Assembly: GCA_025331565.1 (NCBI GenBank)
Contig: JAFREQ010000042.1
Location: 3,634,001-3,698,000, forward strand
DNA from: Holacanthus passer
Lineage: Eukaryota; Chordata; Actinopteri; Pomacanthidae
Reading direction: 5' to 3'
DNA: 64,000 nt
Below are positions 46,165 through 58,964 of the stretch, piece by piece (position 1 is the first letter of the stretch; every line of letters starts with the position of its first letter). The notes under the pieces were generated by a model. That model saw nothing but the letters and a program-made list of their open reading frames with translations, was not told the origin of the DNA and did no database searches. The position numbers and the translations under genes were made by a program.

Positions 46165-49100
46165 TGTTACACGTCAGCGGGCTGTCAGCTCTGCTCCGTG
46201 TGGTCAGTCGGGCTGCAGATCTTTATAAGGATTTGTCCCTGTAGTGTTACGCTTATCCCTGCTCCAACGGGGTTGAAAGGACACCTTATAAAGTCAGGTT
46301 GAAGATTAAGTAACTCCTGTCTTCATTACAGCACCGTGACGGGCCACTCCAGCCATTAGACCGAGCCCTGCACTACTGTAACCGCACCGAGGCTGGCTCG
46401 CCTCACACACACCTCCTAATAGCTTTCCCAGTGCGGCCCCCGGCCGGCCCCAACTCTTGTAATAAGAGGTTTGGATCTTTAAAATGAAACAGACATGCCA
46501 TACCTCCAGCTGGGCACGGTGTCGTACAGTAGAGCAGAGCGAAACCAGGGTTAGATTTAGTGAGCGTAAAATGCAGCGCAGTGAGACTGAAGGTACTGCA
46601 GGGGAGGAGTGGGATTTTTCTCAAGACACAGCTCATGAGAACATAACCTTGGTGTCCATCCAGACATCCACTTCAGAGCTTTCACCCCCGCACGCCTGCG
46701 CTTCACTCCCCTCTCCTCGGCTTCCTGCGTCCCAAGTGTGGTCGTCTCCGTGCTCGGTTGCAAGGTTAAGAGTTCGATCCTTTTAATTTTTTTTTTTTTT
46801 TGAGGTGAGGTGGACAGCAGGCCTGTGCCACGGAGAGAGATTAAATACTGTCATCACCCTCTCCTCCCCCGGAGCTCAACACTCTCCATCACACCGACAG
46901 CAGGCCCCAGTCTTCCAAACCAGAGCCAAACACATGCCGAGAGAAAGACAGGTAACTCCTCTCTGATACGCAGCATATGTCGTCCTCCATGTTGGGCTCA
47001 ACCGCCTGCTTCCCCAGCCCATACAGGATATGGTAATATTGGACTTTACTTTATTGGGCTTTTTACTGTGTCTATGCATGGAAAGCGTTGACCTCCCATC
47101 AAACTACCTCATGAATTAAAGTGTTCCCCCTTAGATCACAAGCAGACCTAAAGACCTCGCCAGTCCTTGAAAATGAAACTTATTATTAAAATTGCTCATA
47201 TAAAAAGAGGCTAAATCAAAATGCATTGAACCGATCACGCCGCACCACAATAACGTCCTTGGGTCTTTTCTTTTCATGTGACCCGTGAGGTGTAAATATT
47301 TGAAACCTGAGGAAATAAACGGCCATATTGTTCACATCTCTTGTGCTTCACACCTTTTGTCTCATGTCTGTGATTCTTTCTCCAACACGTTTCCAGACCA
47401 CACTGGTCTTAGTGAACAATAATTACACTGTGGTGGCAGGACAGTGACATTTTCCATGTGTGCATCATATTGCCTTTAAACTCAAAGAGATTTATAGGTA
47501 TCAAAGGAGCTGTACAGAAAAAATGGCTTTCAATCATTTTAAATGAAATGAAAATGACCTCAAATGCTTGAATTCTTCCTGTAAATTCTAAAATTACAGG
47601 AAAAAGGATTTAAGGATTTAATGCACTTTTTTACTTCTTTAAATTGGCAATTTCTCCGCTGTGCCCACTCAAGACTGTTCACGTTGATTCATGCAAACAA
47701 AACCAGCTGAATCCAGCGTGCATGCACAAACACTGGCTGGTGGCAGGAAGGTGATTCTCGTGCCCACAGCTGGAGATCGACCACAAAAATTCCAGGAGGA
47801 TTATTTTAGTTAAAAGCAGGGGTGTGTCGGGGGTGAGGGGGGGCAAAGCAATATTCTGTCTGGGACCCAGCTCAGCTACCACCCTGGCTGGTGGTCCATT
47901 TTAAAATCATAAAATAAAATGTCTGACAGCTGTCTGAACTCTCAGCCCGTTTCTTCCTCAGCTGCAGGTCCTCACATTTTATCTGCACGGCGTGGATGAG
48001 ATCCCAGCACGACTTGGACCAGTTCTACATTTCACTCTTTGGTGCACGGTGACTTTTTATTGTGCACTGACTCTTCTCACAAACTCTCACACTCGTTTCT
48101 GCCCTTTACAAAAATCCTGACCTCGCACCAAAAGGGCACGATCAGAGTCAGAGACAGAGCTTCAAAAGTCAAATTTGTGTCGAGGGCTTTTAGCAGGAAA
48201 ACAAAGACATGAGGACATCCAGGCCAGATGACATCATTGCACCACAAAATAAAAGTAGTGTCAATTAACATCAACGGCACCTAGTTTTATTCCAGGTAGA
48301 AATTCAGAGTGTAAGACTTAATGATTTGATAGTGGCTGAAACTCACGCCAACATGTGAATAAGAGGAGAACTGGCACTTTTTCCACTTCGAGCATTTTCC
48401 CACACTCCAAAAAAATATTCACGTTTAATAAGGTTGACGCTGTCGGACTACAAAGAGATGAGAGTCGAATCAAAAGAAAACGACAGGCCTTGGATCGTAG
48501 ATTGTGTCATAACTTCGAATCTCAGGAGGCCGAAGCAGAGTTTATTTTGGACACAGATCCTGACGTATGATCAATGCAATATGTTCAATTGGGATTTGAG
48601 CCATCGTGTCAATAAGTTCAGTATTTCGGTTCGGCGAGCGAAGGAGAGAGAAAAAAGGAAGAAGATAAAAACAACGTGGGAAAGAGTAGAGAGGAAAATA
48701 AAAACCAGGACTGCTCCTTCATGTCCAAAGCTTTTAGCCCCGCTGCTTAAATGTCACAGACGGATGTCTTCAAAAACATCCACCCACTCCATGACTAACT
48801 GCATGCAAATATTAGCTGTAGCCAAGCATGAAATAAAACAAATGAAAAAGCATTTCGCTGTGAATATCAAAAGAAACACCTGGGATGATTACTGCTGAAC
48901 ACCAGAAAACACTGGAGCGAAGCAGCGGCTCCGACCTGCGCAGCTGTTTTAATGCAAGTTAAGCCTCCCTCAAAGAGCGTTTTAACACCGTTCAGGGTCA
49001 GAAGAAAATCAGATTCAGAGACGAAGGGTCTCCTCTGGGGGGCCAAGGTGTGAATCTGACATGAAGCAGGTTTAGGAGGCTCTTTAGTCGCTGAAGCAGA

Positions 49101-49560
49101 AAGTGAAGCGGTGGAGGTGATGGATTAACATGTAGCACATCAAACTTTCATGTGGGAGAGTGGAGTTTGTGTCCTGTCACGTCACTATCAGTTAATACTG
49201 ACTTCTAACCGTGATTTCTTTTTCCCTGTGGCCTGAACCACACTGAAGTCGCTCTGTAGAAAGAAGATATTGTAGAAAGGCGCACTTTTTGAAATGTTGG
49301 CACCGAACATAATCTGCAGTTTCAGAATTATCCAACATCAACATCCATATTGCTTTTTTAACTTTAACTAATTTTAAGACAAAAATCCAAAAAATGTCAC
49401 CAATCATTACAGTTTCTGCATGAAATAATCTGATTAGAACCACCTTAAACAACATATTGAAAAGATGTTGAATCTATGAAGTGGCAAAATGTTAAGTATG
49501 AGTAAAATAATCACTGACACACTTTTGCAAAACAATATTTGCTTGTATCAACTCTTCACA
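46165..49560. other. No gene supported
   Basis: A poly-T run (T15) lies at 46787-46801. The 154-codon open frame at 48434-48898 has no domain and no splice or promoter context. AT-rich candidate regulatory sequence occurs near 47170-47260. Confidence 0.45.
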
Positions 49561-49564
49561 GTCT

Positions 49565-49702
49565 TCAGTTAAGGTCAGGGAACAATCATGGTCTTTGTCT
49601 AATTTTGAAAAAGGCTACAGTGACTTTAAAGCATGTGTTTAATATCTCACTTCAAGATCTGTCCAAAACTTTAACCAAAGCACTTTTGTTGCCTAAACCT
49701 CA

Positions 49703-49703
<1 letters not shown>
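49565..49703. repeat. Decayed fish repeat, related to 38331-38402
   Basis: TTAAGGTCAGGGAACAATCA, TGGTCTTTGTCTAATTTTG and CACTTTTGTTGCCTAAACCT resemble a common teleost repeat. It ends where the CA array at 49704 begins. The class is unknown. Confidence 0.45.

Positions 49704-49736
<33 letters not shown>
49704..49736. repeat. (CA)n microsatellite
   Basis: About 16 uninterrupted CA units, seeded at the end of a decayed repeat. Confidence 0.95.
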
Positions 49737-49737
<1 letters not shown>

Positions 49738-49739
49738 AG

Positions 49740-51425
49740 CCTCCTGTGTCAACTCCCTGACTTCGTACACTCACTTTCTACCCCGACCAACTCGCGTGCA
49801 GTCCAACAACGTAGCACTTCCTCTGCTCCAAATGAAGCATTGTTGGGTGAACATAATCCAGACAGCAATAAAATTTCAAATCAAAAATGTAATTTGCAAA
49901 AACAAAATAACCAGTGCATGAATGAATCTGCATGAAAATAATTGCTCCCAGAACCGCTTCCGTAATCCAAAGTTAAATTAGGCACAATCTTTATTAAAAA
50001 GCTGCACATTCAGGCACAGGATGTGAGATCCTGCCAGTTCAAGTGAATATTGTTAAAAGTTTGAGATTTATTTCTTATTCCTGTTTGAACCGGTTACAGG
50101 TAACTGTTGTTCCTCTGACTGTCCTGCTCTAACAGACCTGTAACCAATCCTGTTTGGACGGTATTGACCCTCTGTCGGGCCGTCACCCTCCTCCCTCTCC
50201 TACCTGCTGGAAGCTCTGCTCCTATTGATCTCATTCTTTAAGTGTTACCATAAATTCCCTCCCCATTAGTTTAGAGTGGACAGCGTTTGGTCCACCCCAT
50301 GATTCATCGGGACAGTCCTCCACAGAGAAGTCTTCCCTCCTCTCTATACCATCTTCTCCAGCTTTGTTTCTTTATATATCCCTCTCCATCTTTTCCACCC
50401 TTTCACCCTCTCTCCTCCTGTTTAAGTGTTGTGCTTCCTGGATTCCTGCAGCACAAAGTGCCCTGACAAGAGAGATTGAATTCAGCCATAATTTGGTTTT
50501 GATCCTTCTTATCTGCGTCATTTGATTGAAGTGGCCACTGTCTTTGCTGTTGATGTCTGAAATGTACCGGCTGTACTTTCTTAAAAATTGCTTAAAAGGG
50601 GAACAGTCGGTTTTACAGCAAACAAGCTCTGACAGCGAACCTCTCCGTGAAACTGAAGCACTCGTGTGTTTAATGGACTACAGATGAGTTTCAACAGTCC
50701 ACACAAGAGCTGGGTGACATTACATTTGCAAATACATCTTGCAGTTTGTGTGAGTTCGCCCGGGTGCCAGACGTGTGTGGAGGCGGCCAAGAAGAGCGAA
50801 AAAGTCAATTTGGTCTTTTGTGTTATTGTCAACTTAATTTATCTGTGTTCAGACTTGTTTGACCCACACAAGAAGCAGAGGGCACAAATGCACCACGACA
50901 AAGCCAACGATCACAGATATGCTTCCTCGCTCCTATCACATATCTCATAATCACCCTCTCCTCCATCAGTCGTCTCGGGTGTCATGTGATCACAGGGTCC
51001 CGGGTTCAATCCCCCAGGTGAGTGTTGTTGAAAATCCCCTTGAATCTTTTCGGTAAAGCATTAAAATGCCGGGCGCACAAATCATTTCTGGATGAAGTCA
51101 TATGCGAGGCTTTGAATGTAAAGAGGGCAATAATGATGTTGGTCTGGAGCCAGCGTCGGCTGAAAAGGAGCCGTTAGATGGACGTCTGCACCTGAGTGAG
51201 CGTTTCAGTGAGAGGATGAAAATGCTGCATTAGTTCTAACAGTGATTTCACTGCACCTCATGAACCCTAGAACTGTTCTCGGGGTCTGTTCTGAAAGGTG
51301 AATTTTATTCTGCATTAATGCTCCTGAATCAAACATTTGAACCCAGTTTTGCTCAGGTTGCCTGATTGTGTGTTCTTCACATGCATCTTCTTGTTGGCCT
51401 GTTTGTTTGCACATATACATGCATG
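49740..51425. other. No gene seen
   Basis: Unique sequence with a 12/14 CTCF-like match at 50872-50885. An isolated B-box-like GGGTTCAATCCC at 51001-51012 has no A box or SINE body around it. Confidence 0.45.
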
Positions 51426-51429
51426 TGTG

Positions 51430-51620
51430 ATCCGACAGGAAGAGCTAAATTGGCTTCAAGAGATCAAAGCGGTAATTGAATCAGTCTTTCAAACACGCAG
51501 CAATTTGTGCAGGAAGTTTTGATTAAAAAGCCTGTGAATCAGTGTAAGGAGCCTCGCCCACCTCCACGGCAGCCGGTTAGCTGATTAATACCCCAGAGGA
51601 GCCGGTAACCCGCCCGGCCT
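51430..51620. promoter_or_regulatory. Candidate element with TCF/LEF site
   Basis: AGATCAAAG at 51461-51469 is a consensus TCF/LEF site (Wnt response). It is surrounded by GGTAATTGAATC, TTTTGATTAAAAAG and GCTGATTAATACC. The sequence is unique and free of simple repeats. Function is inferred. Confidence 0.35.
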
Positions 51621-51624
51621 GCCC

Positions 51625-53055
51625 ATTAGCACCACTGCAGTCTGAGAGCGAGGGGAGGGAGGGGTCGAGAGGAGAGAGACCTGAGCAGTGAGCTGCAATA
51701 AATCACACTGCAATACTTTTATATGTGTTCAGATAAACAAGCACTTGAGCATAAACCATAACTAGTGTCATGTTTACGCGCCACAGTTCCAAGAAAGAGC
51801 ACAAATAGCAGCACCTCCTTCGACTGTCAGTAGCCTAAACAGCACCTCGGCACTAATGTTTTAATGGCACTCCACTCGTCTGTAAATCTCTCACCAGCCG
51901 TTTGAGACGTTTAAGACAAAGTCAAATATAAACACAAGCAGTCTGCATGTGTGCGGACAAGACAGGGCGTGAAGGCTGTTTTTTTTAATCATGCATTCTA
52001 CCATGTGTCTCTGTGTGTCACAGACTGTATGGTCACAGTCTGCTTCAGGTCAGGCAACTAAAACACAGAAGATCTGGAGAAGATATAGAGACGAAGTTTA
52101 CAAATTTAAAGTACTTAGATTAAGAAATAGCCAAAGTTTTAAGATGCCTTTTAATGAGATCGTCATGATGAATATTAAGCTCATGGAGATAAATAGCTGG
52201 TGGTGCCAATTCTCCAGTCTGGTACGGCTGCAGAAGAAGAGTGCACGATAAGAGATGAGATGATGATGAGATTTCTGGCATTTTTCATTGCATTTTCTCC
52301 TGCACAAATTGAAAACATGCATAAAAACACGTTTCATCTGTACTTTTTGTGAATCCAGATTTCTGTTACTGCACTAACCAACACCTTGAGTCAAAGTCTT
52401 TTATGGCAAGTCATCAGTTTTTATAGTTGTATCCAGTAAAGACTTGTGACCTTTGCTGTTTTTTTTAAACATTGGACATTTATCCTGTCCTGTAAAATCA
52501 TCCAAGCCACAATAGAAACAGCTTCTATTATTGATGGCTCGCTTCCTCAAGACTGAACAAAACTACAGCCCACTTCCAAACACAACACGACTTTCAACTA
52601 TTAGTTTCCAGTTTCAACACTAACATTATCTGGACAACTGGCAGCTAGATAACATTTTATCTTGACTATCATGGAGGGTGTGACAGAGGAAAGCTTGGAC
52701 TTTCACAGGGACTTGCTGGACGACCTCGTGTACTTCATCCCTCCAAACAGCCGCCCGGTGCTGCTGTGCTACACATCCACCTCATTAGCTCCATTAATCT
52801 GCTCTTGTGCTTCTGCTGCTGCCTGTATGGACCTTTTTCATTATCTGCTTGATTTACTGCTCAGAATCAGTGCGTTCGAGGGCCACTTGAATATTCGAGG
52901 TCGAGGACGGAGTTTGATTTCTGATTCTGCTCGGTCCTGCGCGTGAGGACTTGACATCTACAGTACGACGGATAATGAGGCGTCGGTCTGACTCACTCAG
53001 CGCCGATCGGAGGTCACCGGCTCGCTATGATGTGATCCAGGAATTAAATGTCAAT
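51625..53055. other. No gene seen
   Basis: Unique sequence. The open frame at 52662-52946 (94 codons) has no recognisable domain. Confidence 0.45.
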
Positions 53056-53059
53056 GAGT

Positions 53060-53340
53060 ATTTAATCTATCGGATTGTGCGTGGAGGTGTCGCTGGATAA
53101 GGTCGCGCAGAGTGTAATGAAGTGTTGTTCTGTTCAGGATAATGTGTTTTTTAGTGGGCTGTTCTTGCTCAGGCAATTTGGCAGCGATGTCAAAATTACA
53201 TTTATTATTCAACGTGCGGTGGAAAAATTGTTTTTACCTTCATTAAGAACTTGTGCAATACATGTATTTGAAGTTCTTTGTCAGTCTTGGCAGCGTGCAA
53301 GAGGTTGAGATATAACACTTCACTTTGTCCGTCAGCCAGA
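53060..53340. promoter_or_regulatory. Candidate conserved element
   Basis: AATTACATTTATTATTC, CCTTCATTAAGAAC, GTGCAATACATG and AGGATAATGTG in unique sequence. Composition is typical of an enhancer. Confidence 0.3.
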
Positions 53341-53597
53341 CTAAACACTCCACTATTTTTTACGAGGTTAATTAAGAAAGTGTTGTACAGGGACACGCCA
53401 CCGTAATATCTCTGTCAAATAAATACTTTATATTGATGAGGTAACATCATATCTAAGTGGGGGAATTTTCTAAGAGCTTATATGCCTAGTAGATCCTTAG
53501 CTTGTATCTCTCATTTGTAGACTCTGTTTTAAAGAGAAAGGTGAGGCTGGTGGTGCATTTGAAAATCATAAAAGAAACGCCTGACAGCTGCCTCTAT

Positions 53598-53601
<4 letters not shown>

Positions 53602-53628
<27 letters not shown>
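53602..53628. repeat. (CA)n microsatellite
   Basis: About 13 uninterrupted CA units. Confidence 0.95.
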
Positions 53629-53629
53629 T

Positions 53630-54815
53630 CAGAGTACACTCGCTGACCCCGTTCACCAACATCTCCATTAACCAGAGCACAGTGTGATTTCATTACATCG
53701 GGCTTAATTGTGTTCGCTGCATCTCGACGTGCTCTGGTAGAAACAGTGGCGTGAGGGCGGCTGGAGGAAACAGAAGATGGGAACGGCGGCGGGGACGCAG
53801 GGCAGAGGGGATGTCAAAGCTTTTATTCACTGGCTTTTAAAAAGCTCTCTATTCCACACCACTGCATTCCCCCCCTCTGCAGGGCTAAGAGCATGTCTGT
53901 GCTGAGAAAATAACCTCCAGCCTCCTCGCAAACAAACCACACCAGCATCAGCGTGATGGTCTCTGAACTACAAGCCCAATGAGATCCGGTGTATTTTCCA
54001 ATTTGGTGAAGCAGGAGAGAGAGAGGTGATTGTTGTTGATGCTCATCTACTCATTTTGGTGTGTGTATTTTATTCTGATGAAGCAAATAGACAGAAATGC
54101 TCTAAAAAAAAAAAGAAAGCTTACCAGGAAGAGAGGGGAAATAGGTTGAATAGACAGAGTAAACAAAAAGCAGGGACTGAAAATGAAGAGGTTCTCTAAA
54201 CCCTTCACACTCAAAAACTGATTGGGAAAACTGATTCCGATAACTAGCACCTTTAAAAAAAGCTTGATTATGTTCTGACAGCTGGTGCCTCTTTACAACT
54301 ATTGTGCAGTCAATTTGGACAGCTGTGTGAGCAGGACCTGGTAGAGACCTCACAGTTCGGCCCCATCGGGAATAAAAGTGGAGGTAATTCTGGGCCTGAC
54401 ACCTGGCATGGTTTGGTTTCTAGAGCTGAAACACCTGCCGTGACTTCTCGGAGTCTTGTTCACATGTCAGTCCATCCAGACGCCCACTGCCGCTTCAACT
54501 GTCACAACACGGCGGAGACTCAGGTCCCGTCTGCTAATTTCATGTCAAATAACTTTCTTAAGGCCACGACCTTTTGTCTGTGTGTGTTCAGGAACATCTG
54601 TATTCTGGTATGTTTAACCGGTGTGGTACTCTTGTGCATGTGTTCACCAGCGTAACTTTAGAACGACAAGAGTCTTTTTGTTGAAAACCATGAAAACCCA
54701 TTGTATTAGGGTGGACAAAAAATGCCAACCCTCTTCTAAAAATGTGGCTTTTTGGCCATGGTAGCAACATGGTTTTGTCCATGGCAATAATAGTCTGTTG
54801 GTTCAGTATGAGGTC
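53630..54815. other. No gene seen
   Basis: An A-rich run at 54104-54118 is the only simple repeat. No exon recognised. The part at 54680-54815 may belong to the repeat that follows. Confidence 0.45.
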
Positions 54816-54819
54816 GTCA

Positions 54820-55060
54820 TTTTTTAGTGAAACGTCTCAACAAATATTGGAAGGATTGCCATGAAATTTCATGTCTGCCTCAGGATGCGTTGTAATCACT
54901 TTGATGATGCCTTGACTTTTCATTTAGAACCATTAGTAAGTCAGATCAGTCATTTCCAAAACTTGGTCTCCAAACACTTGCAAATTTATGACATTCACAT
55001 CAACCTCAGCGGCACATTGAGAGCATGTGGCCATTTACCTCAAAGCACAACTAGTCTAGT
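54820..55060. repeat. Interspersed repeat (GGATTGCCATGAAATTT type)
   Basis: CTCAACAAATATTGGAAGGA, TTGCCATGAAATTTCATG, CAGGATGCGTTGTAATCACT and CATCAACCTCAGC follow, in order, an abundant fish repeat. It is diverged and has lost sequence; no coding remains. Confidence 0.65.
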
Positions 55061-55529
55061 TTAAATTTGGCCTCTGTCTTTGGCAAGACATTCAGAACAG
55101 TAGAACTGATCCAGATCCCTTTAAAACCCTTTTACCTTTGAAGAACTAATCAGTGGCACCTGGACGAACCTCCTCCACAGGTTGTGGTTGCTTCACTCCT
55201 GCAGAGGGAGGAAACACTGGGAGGCATTCAAGGACAAGGAACAGGTGTGGCTGAGAGAAAGACGAGAGGACAAAGAAAGAAAAGAACGGAGTGACAGAGA
55301 AATAAACAGAGAATTCCACACATAAATTAAAGGATTCATCATGTCGATCTGAAAGATAAAGATAACATCAACAGAACAGTTTCAACTGCAGCGTCTCTCT
55401 TCTTTCAATTAGGCCTTTACAGTAAATACGTCTGTGCACAGCCGTTTGTGGGATCACAAACTGTTCCCTGATCGGCAGTAAAAGAAGAATCTACCTCCAA
55501 ACCAGTTGAAAGGCTTGTGGTCGGCCGAT

Positions 55530-56115
55530 CGCTCTGATTGCACCTAATGCTAATCTAACGGCGCAAATGTTTTCAACCAGATTTTGAGTTTTACGATTTG
55601 GAAACTATTCCGTTGAAATTGCATCCAGGCAGGTTGAGAGCGTCGTACCTTTGAAGAGAGGAGTCACGAGATTTTATTGTGCTTAATATGGTGTTAAACT
55701 AAGCCAATAATGAAACGATTACAGACAGCAAAAAGCCCATTTTCACATTTTGTTTTGAACCTTGTAACCATGAGGACTAAAAAGCTCCACAGGTGTGAAA
55801 TCACAGAAGCTCCTGACCTTTACCAACACAGTTCATTGCAGGTAATGCAAGTTTTGTATTTCCCTTTTACATTCAACCTCATTTTTTTCCCTTCATTTTA
55901 CAGCACAACCTATAAAACCTCCATCTGCCTTACACACTGACATAAACAGCAAAATACTGACCTTGAATCTGTGAAACTGTGCAACCAGGATGTTCATTTT
56001 GTACATCTGTAACAGCTCGAAATAACTATTTAAGGTTTGAATCTTTGAACGCTCACCTAATGCTGCAAACATTTTTAATGTAATTCTTGAATTGCATCCA
56101 GAGCGTTGCACCTTT
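55530..56115. repeat. Diverged direct duplication, units 55530-55652 and 56049-56115
   Basis: Both units run CGCTC, CACCTAATGCT, GCAAA, AATTGCATCCAG, GAGCG and then GTACCTTT or GCACCTTT, in the same order. The second unit is shorter through deletions. The unrelated sequence between them is about 400 bp. The pair may mark two copies, or both ends, of one old repeat. Confidence 0.55.
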
Positions 56116-56119
56116 CTTG

Positions 56120-57325
56120 CAGGCAACTTATTGTCCAAGGAGCGTTGGAGAGTTTCCTCTGGATGGAAATTACCTTTGGATTTAAAGGCCCAGTGAGTTT
56201 ACACATGCAAGAAAATTGACTTGGAAGATTGCTCTCATTAACATAAATACTTTAAATTGGTGTAAAACCATAATTGACAGTAGTTTTAAGAGAGTGGAAT
56301 GGAGAAAGTTTCCCCCTATGCTTTTATACCCTACACGAGAATTTCCACCAAACTGGATCCAAAGTTTCTCAGTTAGGTGAACGGGGTGACACCTCTGTAA
56401 CAGTTTTACTATTCCTGACTGAGCCTGGTAATATCTTCATCTTTAAGTATTCAAAGCTTTTGTCAGCGATGGATCATATCACAACTCAGGCAGCTCCACA
56501 TTTGAAATAATGCAGTTCTCTTCGGACCTGGATAATGTTTGGTTCACAGGTTGATGCGAGTCGACGGACGGTGTCAGCGGATGGAGGTGAAGGTGAATAT
56601 GAGCTTGCCCCCACAACCAAAGGCACCACGCAGAGGAGAGCATCTGCCGTCTGTGAGCTGCAGAATACATCAGCCGTGACGACAGCCGTGGATGCAGAAG
56701 GTTTTGAACCGCTTAATATGACGTACGCCTCCAACATGTGCGACAGGTTGGAGGCTGGATGTTATCAGAAGCAGTAACATCAGCGAGTCTGCAAAAAGCC
56801 CAGGATACAACAGAGTGAAAGATTTCATGCGTGTACATCAGCGTTTGTTGCGTCTGACTTTGGCTTTAGACAGTTAAAGTTTAGTGCTTTAAATCCTCGG
56901 TGACCTTTTCCTTTTTCAAATCAAATGTCTCCACCGTCCTAATTATAGACCCACAGTAATATAAACAGCTGAGTGACGCCAAACTGAGTCCAGTTTACAT
57001 AACTAACATTCTTAACTTTGCCATCTTTGAGCTCATTATAGACAGAAATAGAGAGCTCTGCGGCGCACAGATGCTTTCATCCAAACCCATTAATACGCTT
57101 TTTGCATTCTCATCCAAGCTCGCTGTGGAGACACTGATGGGTTTGAGTGATATCTTGAGGGGTGGCATTCATGATGAACGTCCACTCTCCTGGACGGCCC
57201 CGCAGCCAAGAGCTCGGGTCCTGGGTTTTTGATCTTCCCCCGTCTGTCTGATGCATTAACTCACTTCTTTCAGCAGATGCACTCATAGATGAGTCACTTC
57301 ATTTTTCATGTTGAGGAGCGGCTCT
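56120..57325. other. No gene seen
   Basis: The start TTTAAAGGCCCAGTG at about 56180 resembles the end of a fish DNA repeat, but no matching right end is found. Otherwise unique sequence. Confidence 0.4.
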
Positions 57326-57329
57326 ATGA

Positions 57330-57540
57330 GGCTCATTGTCAAATCTGGCCCCACAGACCTCATCGCACAATGTGACTCTTTAGTGCATTAAGCCACCCGT
57401 CTTCACGCAGACACACTGAAAGGCAGCCCGTAACGTCTCACTGTTATCATGATGTTGTGCATTAGCAGTGCATTATGTTGCTCTTAGCACATAATGTTAT
57501 GGTAGTTTGCACTGAATACAAATCAAGTTTAAATGGTTTG
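57330..57540. promoter_or_regulatory. Candidate conserved element
   Basis: AGTGCATTAAGCC, TGTGCATTAGCAGTGCATTATG and CATAATGTTATGG in unique sequence, with repeated TGCATTA cores. Function is inferred. Confidence 0.3.
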
Positions 57541-57544
57541 CTGT

Positions 57545-58100
57545 ATGAGGTTTGCAGCTGTTTAGGCTGTTGGGGAAAAAAAAACTTCTTCCTTCGTGTT
57601 TAAAAGTCTCAACACTCTGTGAAATAACAGTGCCCTCACAGGCTCAGTGCACGTCACACCGTGCAGGACGAGTTGAATAAAACGCCTGCATGCGATCAAA
57701 GGCAGACTTTTCAGGAACAGTTTCGAGGCAGACTGAGATGAGTCTCCAGCGTTCTCATGTTGTAAAAATGCTGCAAGACAAAACACATGTTGCATTGACG
57801 AGTGCATCCTGTGTCATTTCATGCTGTGTTCTGATTATTTGCTTTGCAGATGTTGGTTGTATCGACAGTCACATTGTGAGACTTTTACAGTCTGTCTTTG
57901 AGCTCCAGAACTCTAAATCAGATCAGTCTGGAATTGATGACCAAAGATTTTACTACATTCCTCTCATGATTTCATGTGGGACCCAAAATCCCCGATGATG
58001 ACCTTAAGTAAGAAAAAAAGAAATGTGGTCGCACAATAAAGTCGTTTTTTATGGAACATAAATGTATTCTGTTGTGTTAATGTGTGTCTCTCTCATCAGT
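57545..58100. other. No gene seen
   Basis: A 102-codon open frame (57690-57998) shows no domain. No repeat recognised. Confidence 0.45.
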
Positions 58101-58105
58101 TACAA

Positions 58106-58582
58106 TGTGGGACAGGTGTGTGTGTGTGAGTGTGAATGTATGCAAACAGGTATGTGTACCAGCCTGTGGAGATGATTGGTCCACTGGCTACCAGCTCCTG
58201 CAGATGATTGGCTTCCTCCTGGTGCCAATCAACTATATAAAGAGTTGCTGTGCCAGGCAGGATTCATTTCACTCTCTGCAACTGGGTTCATTGTAGTTTG
58301 TAGTTTCTCTAACATGTTGATTTTTGTTTGTAGGGTTTTGCTGCCACTTCTGTTTATCTTTTTTTTTCTATTGCTTATTTAAGTCAGAGAGGTAATTTAT
58401 TGTAATTTGGTTTCTTTGTTTTGTTCTACCTTCCTAGTAAGATTTGTTATTTTGGCCTTTGCCCACCCTGAATTAAACTTTCAGCACCATCTATTATGAA
58501 ACACACTGTAAAATCTCAGAATCTGTGTCTGTGGGTGTTTGGGACTCGAGGTTGGAAGATCACGAGGTGAAGAACCGCCACA
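58106..58582 (+). mobile_element. Probable solo LTR, second family
   Basis: Starts TGTGGGACAGG and ends ACCGCCACA, giving TG...CA ends with a short TGTGG/CCACA inverted terminus. The flanking 5-mers TACAA (58101-58105) and CACAA (58583-58587) match at 4 of 5. A CCAAT (about 58225), a TATA box in ACTATATAAAGAG (58233-58245) and an ATTAAA signal (58472) are in LTR order. No retrotransposon coding sequence adjoins. It is unrelated in sequence to the LTRs at 21749 and 32232. Confidence 0.6.
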
Positions 58583-58719
58583 CACAAGTACACAAATGAA
58601 ATGAGTTTTAAAACATTTTACCTCATAAATCTTTCTCGATGCTGATTTCGCTCAGAGCTGGTTCAACATGACCTCGACGACTTTGTCTGAGAAAAATGTC
58701 TGTGGCACGTGCTGACGAT

Positions 58720-58960
58720 GTTGCTGTCGGTTTCGGCCTCTGTGCCAATAACACAAGTGCTATAAAGCTAACAAGTGCTCATTTAGTTACTCTCCTCACA
58801 GCACTTAGTGCAATAATGCAGTTTTAATGACTCTGTAAGCGCTCTTTAACTGTATATGTGTTGTGCTGTGAACAGGACCTCTGGGTATTTTAGTGTATTT
58901 ACTGTTACAAAGGAGAGCTTCCTTATCATCCCTGCAACCTGTCATATCCGTTAATTAGCC
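58720..58960. promoter_or_regulatory. Candidate conserved element
   Basis: GCTCATTTAGTTAC, GTGCAATAATGCAG, TTTTAATGACTC and CCGTTAATTAGCC in unique sequence. Function is inferred. Confidence 0.28.
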
Positions 58961-58964
58961 TCAG

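Noticed and set aside
46765..46801. AGTTCGATCC followed by a T run, suggesting a tRNA gene or SINE
   Set aside because: No A box or cloverleaf arms; the T run is just a homopolymer.
48434..48898. A 154-codon open frame on the plus strand
   Set aside because: No recognisable domain and no flanking splice, promoter or polyadenylation context; one of the two longest chance frames expected in 64 kb.
51001..51012. GGGTTCAATCCC, a tRNA B-box-like motif
   Set aside because: No A box at the right distance and no SINE body or cloverleaf around it.
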